Shown piece after piece: positions 1 to 12,519 of a stretch of DNA of 64,000 nucleotides. Under the pieces are notes generated by a model, which was not told the origin of the DNA, did no database searches, and saw nothing but the letters and a program-made list of their open reading frames with translations. How positions within the stretch are numbered: the stretch's first letter is position 1; every line of letters begins with the position of its first letter. Origin of the DNA: Agaricus subrufescens (Eukaryota > Basidiomycota > Agaricomycetes > Agaricales > Agaricaceae); assembly GCA_029945375.1 (NCBI GenBank), contig CM057060.1:2976001-3040000 (forward strand). Reading direction: 5' to 3'. Made by a program: the position numbers and the translations under genes.

Positions 1-2303
1 TCTCCTTTCGTCCAACAATGGGCTAAGCTGGTATAGGGCTACAGCTCTCCCCAATTCCGAGTGTCACCGTCGGCAATGACCATACCGCGAATTTCTCACC
101 GATTTTCATTGTCTCTCATTCGTCGTTGAATTTCTATTGTTAGGTCAATTCATACGGGGTTGTAAAACAAATGAAAACAGAGTTAGCTCGCGCCATCCAT
201 CAGACTTTTCTGCGCACTATACAGCCCAACTTTTTGTTGTTTTTTATGTACCCCCGAGGAATTTGAGCCGACATGTGCTTCAAATTGGGTAGCGAACATG
301 GCTACTTTGAACAATGGACACACTTATCAAACTTCCAAAAATAGAAGAGTAGATTGGTCTTTGAATTCATAACTTTGTTACGCTTAGTAGGTAGGGCCAT
401 TTCAGGAGCCAACAGTGTTCCGCTGAGAGTTCCGAATAAGTGATAACAATAACAACGCTCCTTTCCGGGTCCCTGAGGTGTAGAATAGCTTAAAACAGGC
501 CTGCAAATTTTCATTCCCTACTACTTCCGCTATTCAGTGAGTGCGTAATTCTCCTAGCCGATTAATTTTATCATCTTCTTCTCTCTAGGCGCGCCTCTCT
601 TCTGTTCTCTCCTTTTGGCCGTTCAGTCGTTCTCGCATTCATTTGTTTGAGGAATCCTGATGACCAGAAATGTTCGCACATCGCCTTGATATGTGAATCA
701 GAGTTCATCCGAGCCATTTCAGTTGTTCTCGCATTAATTTGTTCGAGGAATCCTGGTGACCGGGCGGTAAAACTCTCCCTCATTTCAAAACGGTGGCATG
801 GCCACTTCAGTCGTTCTTGTATTAATTTGTTCAAGGGATCTTGGGAGGCTACAAATCATCCTCCCTGTTTCAATTATACTCACATGCTTATTGCAGTGGC
901 TCGCCGCTTCCCAGTCACCGCCTCAGTCATCTACTCTAACCACTATTTTTGGTTGAGCTGTGACTGTCCGGTTGAAGAAACGGAAATGACATAGGCTAGA
1001 GCCCCATCTGCTTCTTTCATATACGAAGTGCTACAGCCGTTCTCTCATATAAAAGAGAACACTCGCTGGCATTGGGAATGATCGAGGCAGGTGGACCTGG
1101 GGAAGGTTGCTTTAGTACCTCGTGCACCCTTGGCGTGGGCCTCAGGCTTAGATCATGTTTCCGTCTTTGGAACCTGGTTGACCAATGCACGCAAAACCTT
1201 TGTCCTCTTTGACTACATGTAATTGTCGATACTCCGTTAGGTATAGATTCGCTGTCATTTTGAGCGCTTCAACTCGGATTAGATACCTGTAGATTTATTC
1301 ATCGCCTTTTGCAATCTATCAAACCGCTCTTGCCAGATATGCTCGCCGACCTAGCTCCATGAGATTCTGATCCACTTTTCTATTTGATATATATTCATCT
1401 GGCAGGTCAGCTATTTTGAAATTCACCTGTATTGGCAGACCCGGACAAAATATCCGTTTATCGTCCTGCGATCAGAAACGCCTCAGTAGAACGGAGGATA
1501 GGGCAAGAAAAGCAGCGAAGGCAGGTAACGGGGCTTTTTTGCAAGTCACATCTGCATGTACTAGTTTGTGGAAGACCGTCACGGTTACAGTGTGATTCTG
1601 TCTCGTGGGAAGATATTGGTGCCCCTTACCTCACATCAATATATATCTGTGACCCTGTCCAGTCCATGTAACCCCCCGATTGAGATTCCTCCTTTACGAC
1701 AACAATTTACGACAACTATTGTGTGATTAATGTTCGTGCATTTGGAATGACCCTCTCACACTGCCATTTTTACCCATTGGCGGCCTGGACGATAACGGCT
1801 TTCTGCTATCTATCAACATATCATCCCGGACCTGACTATGGAGTTTCTACTAATCCTCTCGCTCACAGTGAAAAGTTTGCTTCTAATTGAAGCAATGAAA
1901 TGGCCTTATTATCTCCGGGAGTATCTTTTATTTCCTGACATCTTCCTTGTAAACAACGACCTCGGAAGTAACCTATTATGGACGTCAACAGATTCGTAAA
2001 ACAAATAAGGCAACATATCTTCAAAAAGAACTCTACCAATGGTAAGTAGTCTGTATATCTTATGTATACAGGGCTATGACAGTTGCAACATTCTGGGCAA
2101 TATCAAACACCAGTCCATTACATGGGCTGAACAAGAAAACCGCGGAATATAAACAGATGAGATCTGTATTCTAATACTATAAATTGCCCATAACCTTGCC
2201 CATTCCAGAATTCTGACTCATAGACGGCATATTTAACAGCACGACTTATCGCGCGATTTCGGGCGGGATAACTTCTTGATTACCCTTCCCTCTTCCCGGC
2301 ATC
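1..2303. other. Gene-free stretch with a small degenerate repeat
   Basis: I see no convincing coding exon here. The open frames are short, overlap on both strands and have no recognisable domain. The only structure noticed is a three-copy degenerate repeat at about 620-850, listed separately. Confidence 0.5.
620..850. repeat. Three degenerate tandem copies of a ~90-bp unit
   Basis: The phrase TCTCGCATTCATTTGTTTGA at about 631 recurs at about 727 (TCTCGCATTAATTTGTTCGA) and about 815 (TCTTGTATTAATTTGTTCAA). Each is followed by a GGAATCCTG/GGGATCTTG-like stretch. The spacings are 96 and 88 bp. Seen directly; no function is known. Confidence 0.6.
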
Positions 2304-3710
2304 ATGACACCCTCGATCCATGATTTCCCTCTTGAATTGTTTCCTCTCATTCTAGAGGAAGCCTGCGGTCTCACTATCGGTCATCCTGACCAATGCCATT
2401 CGCATGGACATCAATGCCGCTCTGTGGTCATGTCTGCAATGATCTTCTCGGGCGTTTGCAGGGATTGGCGCCAGATTGTCATGGAAATGCCCATATTCTG
2501 GTCCACCGTCGAATTCCGCAACTTCTTACGCCCTTCCCCCGTCGAAGCGCGCGAATGCCTCATTAGAATGCTTGGATACTCCGCCACACATCTCCGGTGT
2601 ATATGCCTGAATTTTTCGTCATTGCAAGACGTTCCAAATGGAGACCAAATCCTTGATGGAACTTTGAAAACTATCCTAAAGTTCGCATCCAAAACGTGGA
2701 ACGAGTTATGTATCACCGTGACGGAGGTCGACCACTTTGATGTCATCTCTGACTGCTTTTCTTCCACTACAATTGCCCAACAAAGGAGGTTAGCTTCGTT
2801 AGCTACCCTCCGGTTTAGCTACCCACAAGATTCCGTCGGCCCAGCTACTTCGTTCCCGCCTCAGCATAGGATGAATGACTACCATCTACGAAATGAGGTC
2901 ACTCCTACATATGCCTTCGATGCCCCACTCTTCAGATCCGTGAACGACATACATTTAACAAATGTTCGACTCCTCTCTATTGGAGAGCGTTTTCTCCAAA
3001 TCCATCTGGATAACTGGACAAATGTTATTGATGAAACATTCTTCATGAAATCAAAAGGGGGTCGCAATGCTGGCTTGCAAATGATACGACATCACATCAT
3101 CACGAATTCGGCGGCAAATATGATCAACTGCTCGTTGAAATCGGATGTAATTTCGTCACTGGCAATCGTACTTCCGGGTGTGGGTTCACAAAATACATCT
3201 TCTACTGTTGAACCAATCATGCCAAGCGAGCGTCCCAGAGATTGTACCACCAGTAGGCCCCACATTATGGCACTCGGAAGCACCGCAACCTCTCTGGAAT
3301 CCATTGAGCTCATCAATGTGACACCCGAAGCGTGGTTCACGTTCCTTGCGGTTCTCAAGCCCATCTGTATAGGACCACCCTTACCTGGGCCACTCCAGAC
3401 TGCCCTACCAAACCGTTCTTGGAAGCATATCATTGTACGATTCGCACCTTACCATAAGCAACCGCAGGACCTTTCTCCATTTGACAAAGATACAAACGTA
3501 CGCCTGAGGAACGAACTCCATTTGGGTGTTGACATTCGGGCCAAGTTTAACAAGGTTACCTCTGCTAAGGATATGGGGGTACTGATGGCCGAATGTTTGA
3601 GAATGTTAACGAGACGTATGCTACCGAATCTGGAGAATTTTGACTGGTATGATTCCCGTGGATGGCATTCACATTTTGACGTGTCGATGATTGAAGAATT
3701 GCTCGCTTAA
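2304..3710 (+). CDS. F-box domain protein, intronless
   Basis: A single open frame of 468 codons. The N-terminus has the layout of agaricomycete F-box proteins: a hydrophobic F-box core at about residues 5-20 (DFPLELFPLILEEACG), then a histidine-rich spacer with HSHGH, then SGVCRDWRQIVMEMPIFWS at about residues 50-70, which is the second half of the F-box fold. The remainder lacks a crisp domain and probably forms irregular leucine-rich repeats. Such proteins usually act as substrate adaptors for SCF ubiquitin ligases, and many fungal ones are lineage-specific. The start follows GGCATC and is the first ATG of the frame. No intron is needed. The function of this copy and its substrate are unknown. 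Confidence 0.8.
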   Translation: MTPSIHDFPLELFPLILEEACGLTIGHPDQCHSHGHQCRSVVMSAMIFSGVCRDWRQIVMEMPIFWSTVEFRNFLRPSPVEARECLIRMLGYSATHLRCICLNFSSLQDVPNGDQILDGTLKTILKFASKTWNELCITVTEVDHFDVISDCFSSTTIAQQRRLASLATLRFSYPQDSVGPATSFPPQHRMNDYHLRNEVTPTYAFDAPLFRSVNDIHLTNVRLLSIGERFLQIHLDNWTNVIDETFFMKSKGGRNAGLQMIRHHIITNSAANMINCSLKSDVISSLAIVLPGVGSQNTSSTVEPIMPSERPRDCTTSRPHIMALGSTATSLESIELINVTPEAWFTFLAVLKPICIGPPLPGPLQTALPNRSWKHIIVRFAPYHKQPQDLSPFDKDTNVRLRNELHLGVDIRAKFNKVTSAKDMGVLMAECLRMLTRRMLPNLENFDWYDSRGWHSHFDVSMIEELLA

Positions 3711-5432
3711 TGATGGGTGCGTTGGTTAGAGTGTCTGTCCTGAACCTAGTCAGGGGGTTATGTATTTTATCTGTAATTATTAATTCGTTATGTATCGTGA
3801 CTTATTGCTATGTATGCCGTACTTACATATCTGTTATTGATAAATTGCTGTTGTACCATGTGCTCATAACACTGAATAAATAAAAATCAGGAAGGCGATA
3901 AGAATAAATAGAACATCAAAATATGTCGTTACCCCGCCGTTACCCCCCCTTCACCTACTCCTTGGTAATCCATGCGTATCGCCACTACAAGCTACAAGCC
4001 CAGAGGATGAACTACGCAATATGATGCACCAAAAATAGCATCAATACATCAGATAACACAAATAACATAAATCTTTTGAATAGGCAACTGTAATACAAGT
4101 CACACTCGACTTTCACAGCTTTGCCACTGGCACTGGCACTGGTTTCATCCCGATTTAGCACCTGACATGCACGACACATTTTCTTGACATGCGGTCAGTA
4201 ATCGGAACACGTAATTCCCTCGGGTGCCACAAGACGCTTATGGGCCCTTACTGATGACGCTATTCTGAAACTTGTCAAAAGAAGGTTGACACATTGTCAA
4301 GTAGCAGAGCCACAAGCAATGATGGAAAATGTAGTAGAATGTAGTGGCTTCTATTACCGCGGTTGTCAGAGGATCTACAGGGTATAACTAGTGTATTACT
4401 AAACCACTGCAACGGATTTTATCCGGAGCAAACGATTGAGACGATTACCATAATTCCAGAAGCTTCATACTGTTTTCCGCACATTTTTGGTCCATAATGG
4501 GCGTAATGCCAGCAATGTCTTCTGTGCATCAAATATCTGCCTCAAAATCTGGTATGAACTCTATCAGAAATATATATACTTATTATCATAGCGTTCGGCT
4601 GGTGGTGCGAATATCAACAACAAGCCAAGGAAGTTTCCTCTCTCTTTGTCTTAGCGGTAACGGGGATTGAACCCCGAATATCTGCTGAAACAGCTTCTAA
4701 ATGGCATAGCACAATGATTCCACAGAGAGGACGACAATATAGGTGATACACTCTCGAATCCCAGGTAAGCCGAGGTCGGTGTATTGGCTGTTTTGAGCAT
4801 TGTAAATAGGAGGGTGATCAATGTACCGTTGCATGATCTTGACCCTCACCCGCTGATCTACTCGGGTCCAATGCAGTCCCCTCCCCACCCTTCTAGTGTA
4901 CATTCCCTTTACTTGTAGTTTGCCTCTAGCGTATCACAGGATGAGGAGGTACATTCTAAGCTTCTGCAGCTATTTCAGATTTCTTGGTACATTTTTAATG
5001 AAAACATTCAAGTTCGCACTATATTCGCTCTACTGTACTGAGATCATTCCACTACAAAGCTTGAAATTGATCAACAGTCGTCCGGCGTCAGGCCCCACAC
5101 AAATACCTGATTGCTAATTCAGATCAAGTTTCCAATATTGATGGGACTCAGCGCGACCTTAGTGACATATTCCACTTGAAGTCAAGATGATCATCTAGAA
5201 GATGGAGACATTTTCGTCCCGTGCTTTACGATGGCTTTACGATGCACCTGACCAATCACGATATATTGTCCGATTGATCTTTAACTTGTGGGTAGGTGCT
5301 CAATCCATGGAGGAGGTTTGTAGAGCAACGATAGATACCAAATGACATTCAACAGTACCAGGAAAAAAACTATATCGGATATTTCTCAGACTAGATAGCT
5401 AATCCAAAGGTTCTCAATGTACATCGCTTCAT
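3711..5432. other. Intergenic stretch, no gene seen
   Basis: About 1.7 kb between the F-box gene and P450 A. It holds AT-rich 3' flanking DNA of the F-box gene (AATAAATAAA near 3875) and a tRNA-like T-arm near 4655-4680 that does not fold into a full cloverleaf. No open frame here shows a domain. Confidence 0.5.
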
Positions 5433-7586
5433 TTACTCAACCCTTCTTTTCCTGAACCTCATCTTCGCCTTTGGATTAGGCAATATAGCAGATTCAAGGC
5501 TGAAATTGCATGGACGCTCAGTCGATCCGTTCTCGAATTGGAAGTCGTATTTCAGTAAAAGTTGGGCTAGGATGATCTTGATCTCATGAACAGCAAAGAA
5601 CCGCCCGGGGCTGGTTTTCATCATAGATGTGAATATCGCCATGAGTCAAGACAGGGAAAAATATCGCACCATGCGTGGCGACCGTGCCCAAATATTATGT
5701 GATCATATTCCAGAGAAACCATCTGATGTTTGATGCTGTCGAGTTCCCCATCCCCATCTCGCATTTCCGAAAACCTAAATGGCTTAAAAATATCGGGGTC
5801 TTCGAAATTGTTCTAATCATTGAGGGGGAAATCTCAGGATATAGGCATATTCAGAAACAAACAAAATAAAGACCTTTGATTGAGCCATAGCGGAAGTTGC
5901 GACCCCTATAAAAGTTCCAGCGGGAATCAGAGTACCATCTGAAGTGGTCCAGTCCTTGAGTGTTTGACGCAGTAAACCAACTAAACGCTAACGGGGTGAG
6001 TTCTTGTCTGGTGCTTGAAGTGGTATCAAATCACGCACGAGATCCGGCACCACCACTCAGACGCGCTGACTCCTTCATAAGACTGTCCAACTTGCGTAGC
6101 TTCTGCATCGCGGTCTTACTCCATCCGTGCTCCTGCACTGCACTCTGGGCCTCTTTACGCAACTCATTCAGAATTTCGGGCCGAATTGTTATGTCAAACA
6201 GCGTTTGGGTGAGGATCTGTTCAGAAAATTAGTGTCTGCGTCAATTCATCATTAAGCTCCTCTCAAAAAACTTGCCATTGACGTCGTATGGATGGCCGCG
6301 AAATTCAGAAGTAAAATTCGATTGACAATATCACGAAGGGTGCGGTGATAATCTTCTGTGGCTGTCTCCAAAAGCCAATCAATCACATCATTCTGTGTAA
6401 CGTGAGCAAAGTAGGAAACAATATTTGTATTTAGCACACCCACCGGCCTGTCTGGGTCGTCTTTTCCGTACTGCTTGTATCTTGCTATCCTGTCTGAAAC
6501 TGTAGGCCCAAGATATTTCATGGCCTGCTTCACCGTTCTTGCCACAGGTGTTAAGTAATTTCCGACGAGACTGTTTGAGAAGAGTCACTATATATCCATT
6601 TAAAGGGTGTTTAAATTGGGGCGACTGACGGTCTGAGCAACTCGGGGACACAGCTGATGATTTTACCACTTAAAATAGCTTCGCTAACATAGTTTTCTAT
6701 AAGATCACAATACCCGGGGTCGCGGCCTGGATAGCTGTTGTCAATTTCATACCTAGAGCACGTTTTAAGCATATGCTCACAAATGGGAACCCCGACGAAG
6801 TATCTATTTATCGTGCGGCAAATGACTTTCTGAAAGATCGTCAATGCCGGAAATGTCACCCAGTCTGTTATAGGATGAGCAAATATCAGTAAGACAAATT
6901 GAGTGGCAACTTTCACCTTGGGTAGCGGGAATGTAATGCTGAAGGGCGACCTCCACTTCGTCCGTTATTTCGTGAGATTTTAGGACAATGTTGCGGTTGA
7001 CGTTGGAGCGAACGGTAACCTCATGATGAGGGTGCAGGTCCATCGGTCCTAGAACATACTTTGTATGTGTCATCTGCGAAGCGTAAAGGGGATCAGTACT
7101 ACACCGAGGGCGTTATGGATTAGGAGTTACCTCACCTCCTCGATTGCCTCAGCCAAAGACAGGACATCATCTGGTGCCCGGCGTATATCATCAACGTGTT
7201 GCTTCCCACTGAGGACTACGACCCATTTAGATATTGCAGCAATCCTGAAGACCCGGTTGGGATACTGAACAGCGAGTCAAGATGGGCTTGTAAAAATCAA
7301 GTATGCTGCTTACTTGATCGTATCCTTCTCGGAGTAGTCCTGGACCATCGACAAGCCAACGGATAGCAGTGATATAAGACGTTAGTACACCAGAGTGTCC
7401 GACAGTGGGTATAGCGTTTAACTATCGATAAATTGCATTAGCGCTGACCTCGGAGGAAGAGGCGTACCTTACTGGTGACCTCCTTGCTTCGATATACTTG
7501 ATGACGCCATAGGTAGCTGCAAGAATACACAGAACTTGAGTAAGGCTGGGAGGTGTGTCCAGGAGGCGATCCAACGGAAGAAGCAT
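5433..7586 (-). CDS. Cytochrome P450 copy A (ent-kaurene-oxidase/CYP512-like), multi-exon
   Basis: A membrane-anchored haem monooxygenase that should insert one oxygen atom into a lipophilic substrate, using a P450 reductase. Reading right to left, ATG at 7584-7586 opens a hydrophobic anchor ending YIEARRSPV. Later exons carry LNAIPTVGHSGVLTSYITA, helix I NFAAIHTTSM (about 6260-6290), the K-helix ExxR in KESARL, KPFRFSEMRDGDGELDS, and the haem loop. The haem Cys codon is split: FGHGRHA-TG ends an exon and C-CCC-GGG (PGRFFAV) resumes after a ~65-nt intron at about 5610-5675. Stop TAA is at 5433-5435. All exon joins I checked keep frame, so the gene looks intact. Substrate unknown; it is more diverged from C and D than those two are from each other. 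Confidence 0.88.
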
Positions 7587-8478
7587 GGAACTCAGTTGTG
7601 GTGGAAAAGCCGTGTTGGAATCGAGGGATTAGGAGCAGGCTTCCGGCAGAACTTGAAATAGCTCGGCCGTGTTGTATGATTGATTTAAGCTATATCTCTC
7701 ACGCTATGACCCACATCATTATGGTAGCAACGGTCGGGTCAGTGAGTGAGATGGATGATTGTTGAATATTAGTTTGTGGTGCCGTATGTGGTGACTTTAA
7801 ATGCGATGTTACATAGCGTTCACAATGGCCCGACACCAGACCCAACCTACCTCGCCGTGTCGAGGGACTCTGTTATATTATACGTGTCATGTTAACATTG
7901 ATCGATCAATGATTGATGATTAGCTGATCACTTGATCGCCTCGGCTCTTGTCTCACCGGATCTGCTCAGGGGTATAGTGAGGCAAAGAACTGAGTAGTAT
8001 ATACTAGCAGTATCCTGAAATCCGTGACAAACCCATAATTATACGACACCTCAAATCTCATAAAAAATTTAACATGCTTCGGCTTATAATAGGTAGGTTG
8101 AATAAAGACACGGAAGTGTTGCCACATGTGAGATTAGGAGGGTGTTTTAAAAACGGTTTCTAGTAAAACACGCAGACTTTCTCCTCGGAACCCCTACGCG
8201 AACAGGGGGCCGCAGAGAATGGTAGGATATTCTTTGCTATGTGAGGGGACAGTTTTGACGATTTATGCGGCGGGTGTGTGCACTCCACCTAAATCAAAGC
8301 ACTAACTCCAGGTCGCGGCATAGGCACTAATCAGCGCGACAAATGATATTTCTCATTGCATAATCCTACATATCAGATTCACACCAAAAAAAGCCAAGAT
8401 CATTGAAGTAGCCTTGTGATATTTCCGTAGCAGAAACTAGAATAATCGCTTCCATGGAATGTGATGAAACTCTGTGCC
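7587..8478. other. Intergenic stretch between P450 A and B
   Basis: About 0.9 kb upstream of A and downstream of B. It presumably includes the promoter of A. No coding exon or repeat recognised. Confidence 0.5.
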
Positions 8479-10632
8479 TCAAGTTCTCCTCTTCCTGAAA
8501 AACACCTTCGCAGTCAGGCTAGGCATAGACGAAGTTCCAAAATAGAGGTTCTGCGGTCTTTCCATAGATCCGTTCTCGAGCTGAATATCGTAGTTGAGTA
8601 AGATATGAGTAAATATCGTTTTCATGCCATTAGCAGCGAAAAATCGCCCAGGACTGACGGAGAAGTGGCAGACATCAGTGGCGTTCCAAGGCGGTTAACA
8701 ACCTGCCGGCGCCTTACCATGCACGCTTGCCATGTCCAAATATGATGTGATCCGTATTCAGAACCACAAGGTGGTGTTTGAAGGAATCAAATTCTTCATC
8801 CCCATCACGCATCTCCGAGAATCTGAAAGGTTTGAAAGTTTTGGCATCCTTGAATAGAAGCTTAACAATACAGGGTAGACAATCAGATCTAGTAGAGTTC
8901 AGAGAATAGAACAGACCTCTGATGTGCTCATGGCATCAGCCGCGATTCCGATCAATGTACCCTCAGGAAGGAGAGTTCCATCTGAGAGCGTCCAATCCTT
9001 GAGCGTTTTCCGGCTCATGACGACTGGAATGAATATTAATTCCCAGAATAGATCAAAATAAATTTGGAGCCTCACAACTGGTTCCACCGTTCAACCGGTG
9101 AGATTCCTTCAAGAAGCTATCGATTTTACGCAACCGCTGTAAGGCCACTTTATTCCACCCAAATTCTCCGATAACGCTTTCAGCCTCTTCACGTAATTCT
9201 TTCACATACTCTGGATGAATCGCCAGGTCATATATTCCTTGGGTAAAGGCCTATGTCAAGTATTCGGTTAGAAGTGTGTTGACAGGTGATAAAATTACAC
9301 ACCATTGAGCTTGTATGGATCGACGTAAAGTTGACAATGAAAATCCTCATAACCATGTCACGGACTCCGAAATGATAATCATGCGTCGCAGTCTCCATGA
9401 GCCAGGTGATGAGATCGTTCTACTGGGAAGTAAGAACAAGACACCGTTTTTCAACTCACATTCAGCTTACTGGCATAGGTGCATCAGGATCTAATTTGGC
9501 TTGCTTTAACCGTTCTTCTACTAGGGGTGCCAGATGACGAAAGCCAGCATTGATTCTTTTCGCCACCATCATCAAGCTTTTCCCCACGAGACTGTAATGC
9601 CGCTTTAGTAACTTCGGAGGATTAAACGGTAGATATCGTAATTACGGTTTCAAAAAGTTTGGGAAGAGATTAATAATTTTGGCCGAATTGGTTACATCAA
9701 TTGTGAGACCTTCGATGGCAGTGAGGTAGTCTACATTCCGACCTATGCACAACTTCAATCATACACGTTCGAATAAGTGATAATGGCTTACAGAGAGGAA
9801 CCCCAACAAAAAATCTATTGGCAGTGCGACAGATAAAGCGCAGGAAGGTGGGGTAGGCAGTAACTCCAACCCAATCTTAAAAAAATTAGATAAAATTAGA
9901 TAAATACTTATCGCTACGAACCTTTAGCGTCCGAGAACTGTTCATTGAAGATTTCAAGCACTTCATCCCTGAAATCGTCGTACTTAGTTACTAGATTACG
10001 ATTGATGTGAGAACTAATTGCTGCTATATGGTGAGGATGTGCATCTAAACCAGGTCCAAAGGTGAAATCGGCTTGGGTTGTCTAGCAGGAACCTCTTAAC
10101 AAGATCCAAATGATTAGACTTAGCACAAAGAATCACCTCTTGGATGGCGAGGTCGAACGACAAGATATCAGCCGGTGCTCTACGAACTTCATCAACGAGT
10201 TGGGGTCCATTCAAGACGACAACCCATCTAGATATGGCAGCAATTTTGAAGGGTCTACCGGGATACTGTCAAACGTGATGAGCAGCCCATTGATTTTGAG
10301 ACCAGTGAAGAATTTGCTTACCTTATCGTAACCCTCCTGAATGATTTCCCGTCCCCGGACCATGTACTGAACAGCAGTTATATAGGAGGTGAGAACACCA
10401 GAGTAACCGACAGTTGGAATAGCATGTAGCTGAAATCAATAATTCACATCAGTTCAAAGCCCGCCCCGTTCATCCAGGAGACGCGTACGGGAGAATTTCT
10501 TGCCTTGATATACTTCAGGATGGCATACGAGAGGACACAAGTCGAGAGGAGTCGCACAGCATGGGAGGAGAAGTCGCCAGCGATGCGTAGTTTGTATGAC
10601 GGAAGCCAAGCAGCCAGGTAGTCTAGCAACAT
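8479..10632 (-). CDS. Cytochrome P450 copy B (ent-kaurene-oxidase/CYP512-like), multi-exon
   Basis: Same architecture as copy A, in tandem with it. ATG at 10630-10632 begins MLLDYLAAWLPSYKLRI, an N-terminal anchor ending in YIKARNSPV. Exons carry RRAPADILSFDLAIQE, DWVGVTAYPTFLRFICRTA, LFPNFLKP, and helix I as VNFTSIHTSSM, where A and D have NFAAIHT (about 9305-9335). The haem loop reads FGHGKRAC-PGRFFA, with the Cys codon split across an intron at about 8655-8728; HGKRAC replaces the HGRHAC of the others. Stop TGA is at 8479-8481 after FRKRRT. No frame break was found in the exons read. Helix I and haem-loop changes suggest a different substrate from the other copies (inference). Confidence 0.85.
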
Positions 10633-11861
10633 GGAACGGTAGGAAAAATACTGCCACCCATATGCACCACAGAGGTTATTAAAAGTCCCTCGAAATATGA
10701 TGCTGCATGAATATTTGAGCTGCTACCGGTGCAATCCCATCCTAGATCTACAATTGAATTCCCGGGCCGGAAAGGCAGAGTCGCAAGGTCAGCAATGGAA
10801 TGATTATAAAATCAGGTAATTGTCATGTAATAGAATGAAGTTTACGAGCTATAGTATATGAGGGGATACGTGGTGTGAGAGAGAATGAAAATGTTTGTAC
10901 GTTGTTACATCATCGGGCATTTCCCGTTATGGAGTATACTCCTGTCAAGACAGAAACTTCGGTTAAAGTGCATTTTCGTAGATATGCAGAACAGTTAGTT
11001 GCATTCCAGTTACATTCTACTGTGGTCGCTCGGGTGCGCTAGACACTGATATAACGCTAGAATGGGAAGTCTTTTGTAAGTCAAAGTAATCTAGGAAGAG
11101 TGAAAAAGAGCAGAAAGAAAAGCCGTCTATTAGTGTCATAACGATGAGCAATATTTTACGTTGTCTTGTTGGACATGTTGACAGGAGCGAGCTCCGGCAT
11201 CTCCCACTTACTAACTTACTAAAACATATCCAGAATAACAGGGAACGCACGTCTGAGTTTATTTCGCCCTGGGCCTCCGCCGAAAATGTCGAGTGAATAC
11301 ATACAAATGTGTATGCTTTCATCGTGCGTTTGCGGAATACTCCCGAATGACTCCTCAAGCTTATCTCTGATATCCTCAAACTACGAGTAACGGAAGAGCA
11401 TATTGTTTTGAGTTAGTGTGGTTGTGCTAGACGGTCTCGGTCGTAATGTGCTAGTAATCGTCTCGCATCGTCCGATGTGATAATTTTCAGCGAACCCCTC
11501 CTCTGGTCCATTCTTGCATGGTGACTAACTGCTATAGAGAGCTCATAACACAATAGTCTGTCATTCAGCAGCTCGCACAACTTATTGATATAGTATTTCT
11601 CCGCCGATATTCAGGGCACATTAGAACATTGGAGGGATCGTCCGGAGATTCGAAGAAGTTGATTTAACTTCCAAGTTCACCGAGAACCAGTTTCACAACA
11701 TGGAGAAGGATAGAAGAACTCCAAGTTGTTAATGATGCCTAAAGAGGGCTGACCTAGGATCGAAGCTTTCCTCGCCGAAGTAATGTCGTTGTTTTTAAGT
11801 TCCGTAGTGTCATTCAGTTGAGCATGGGAATGCCTTTCTAGAAAAGTATCGATGGGTCGTT
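10633..11861. other. Intergenic stretch, no gene recognised
   Basis: Contains the upstream region of P450 B and several short overlapping open frames (longest 120 codons at 11017-11379, minus) without domain similarity, codon pattern or homologous copy. I do not call a gene. Confidence 0.45.
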
Positions 11862-12470
11862 TCAATGTCGATGTTTGCACGAAGCCGTTTTTGGTACATC
11901 GCCACGAGATACTGCGACCTTATCCAATGTTCTAGCAGCAATACCGACCCTTTTCATGTTAGGGCCGAACAAGAGGTCAAGTGGCACCTTCTCAACCAAA
12001 TAAAACGAATTGTTACCGTAAAAGAAGCAGTGTGAGACTTGAGATTCAAGATCACGATGGCAGAGATGAGTAAAGTCATTCTTACTAGTCGTATCCACAA
12101 CGCCGCCCAGATGTAAAAATGTCAGCCGCGGAGAGGAATAATCATCAGTGATAGGGCACTTCCACTACGTGCCTATACTTATACCATGCATCGGTCCAGA
12201 GGAAACTATAAATATCGCCGAACACAAACTCACGGCTCGCATGGATAGAAATAGTGTTCAGTAGCACGGTAGCGACGGGATGGATTGAGTTTGTGTCATC
12301 GCTCGGGACATCATTCTAGATAATAGTAAGCATGTTGGGCAATTTATTAATTTCGTAAGTGTTCAACACTTTGAAATAGTCGCAATCAATCACACGGGTA
12401 ATGCTAGGGTAGCGAGCTTCAAATATCTCATTTGCCCATCCATAAGGATCTATGGGACAGTCGCTTTAGA
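11862..12470 (-). pseudogene. Possible decayed gene of unknown family
   Basis: Two minus-strand blocks read like protein. One at about 12460-12125 encodes stretches such as YGWANEIFEARYPSITRVI and LWTDAWYKYRHVVEVP but has an in-frame TAG near 12315. The second, 12098-11862, encodes FFYGNNSFYLVEKVPLDLL, a pattern loosely like small fungal F-box/DUF proteins in which FYxxNxF precedes a hydrophobic run. No start codon joins them without assumption. I do not recognise the family. It could be a relic, or a real gene if the TAG lies in an intron. Confidence 0.3.
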
Positions 12471-12519
12471 ACTCAAGAAATCATTTGATCTGAGCAATAA
12501 TACGTACATTGAAGAGGTA

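Noticed and set aside
11017..11379. 120-codon minus ORF between P450 B and the relic
   Set aside because: No domain, no splice partner, and overlapping frames on the other strand; length is within chance for this DNA.
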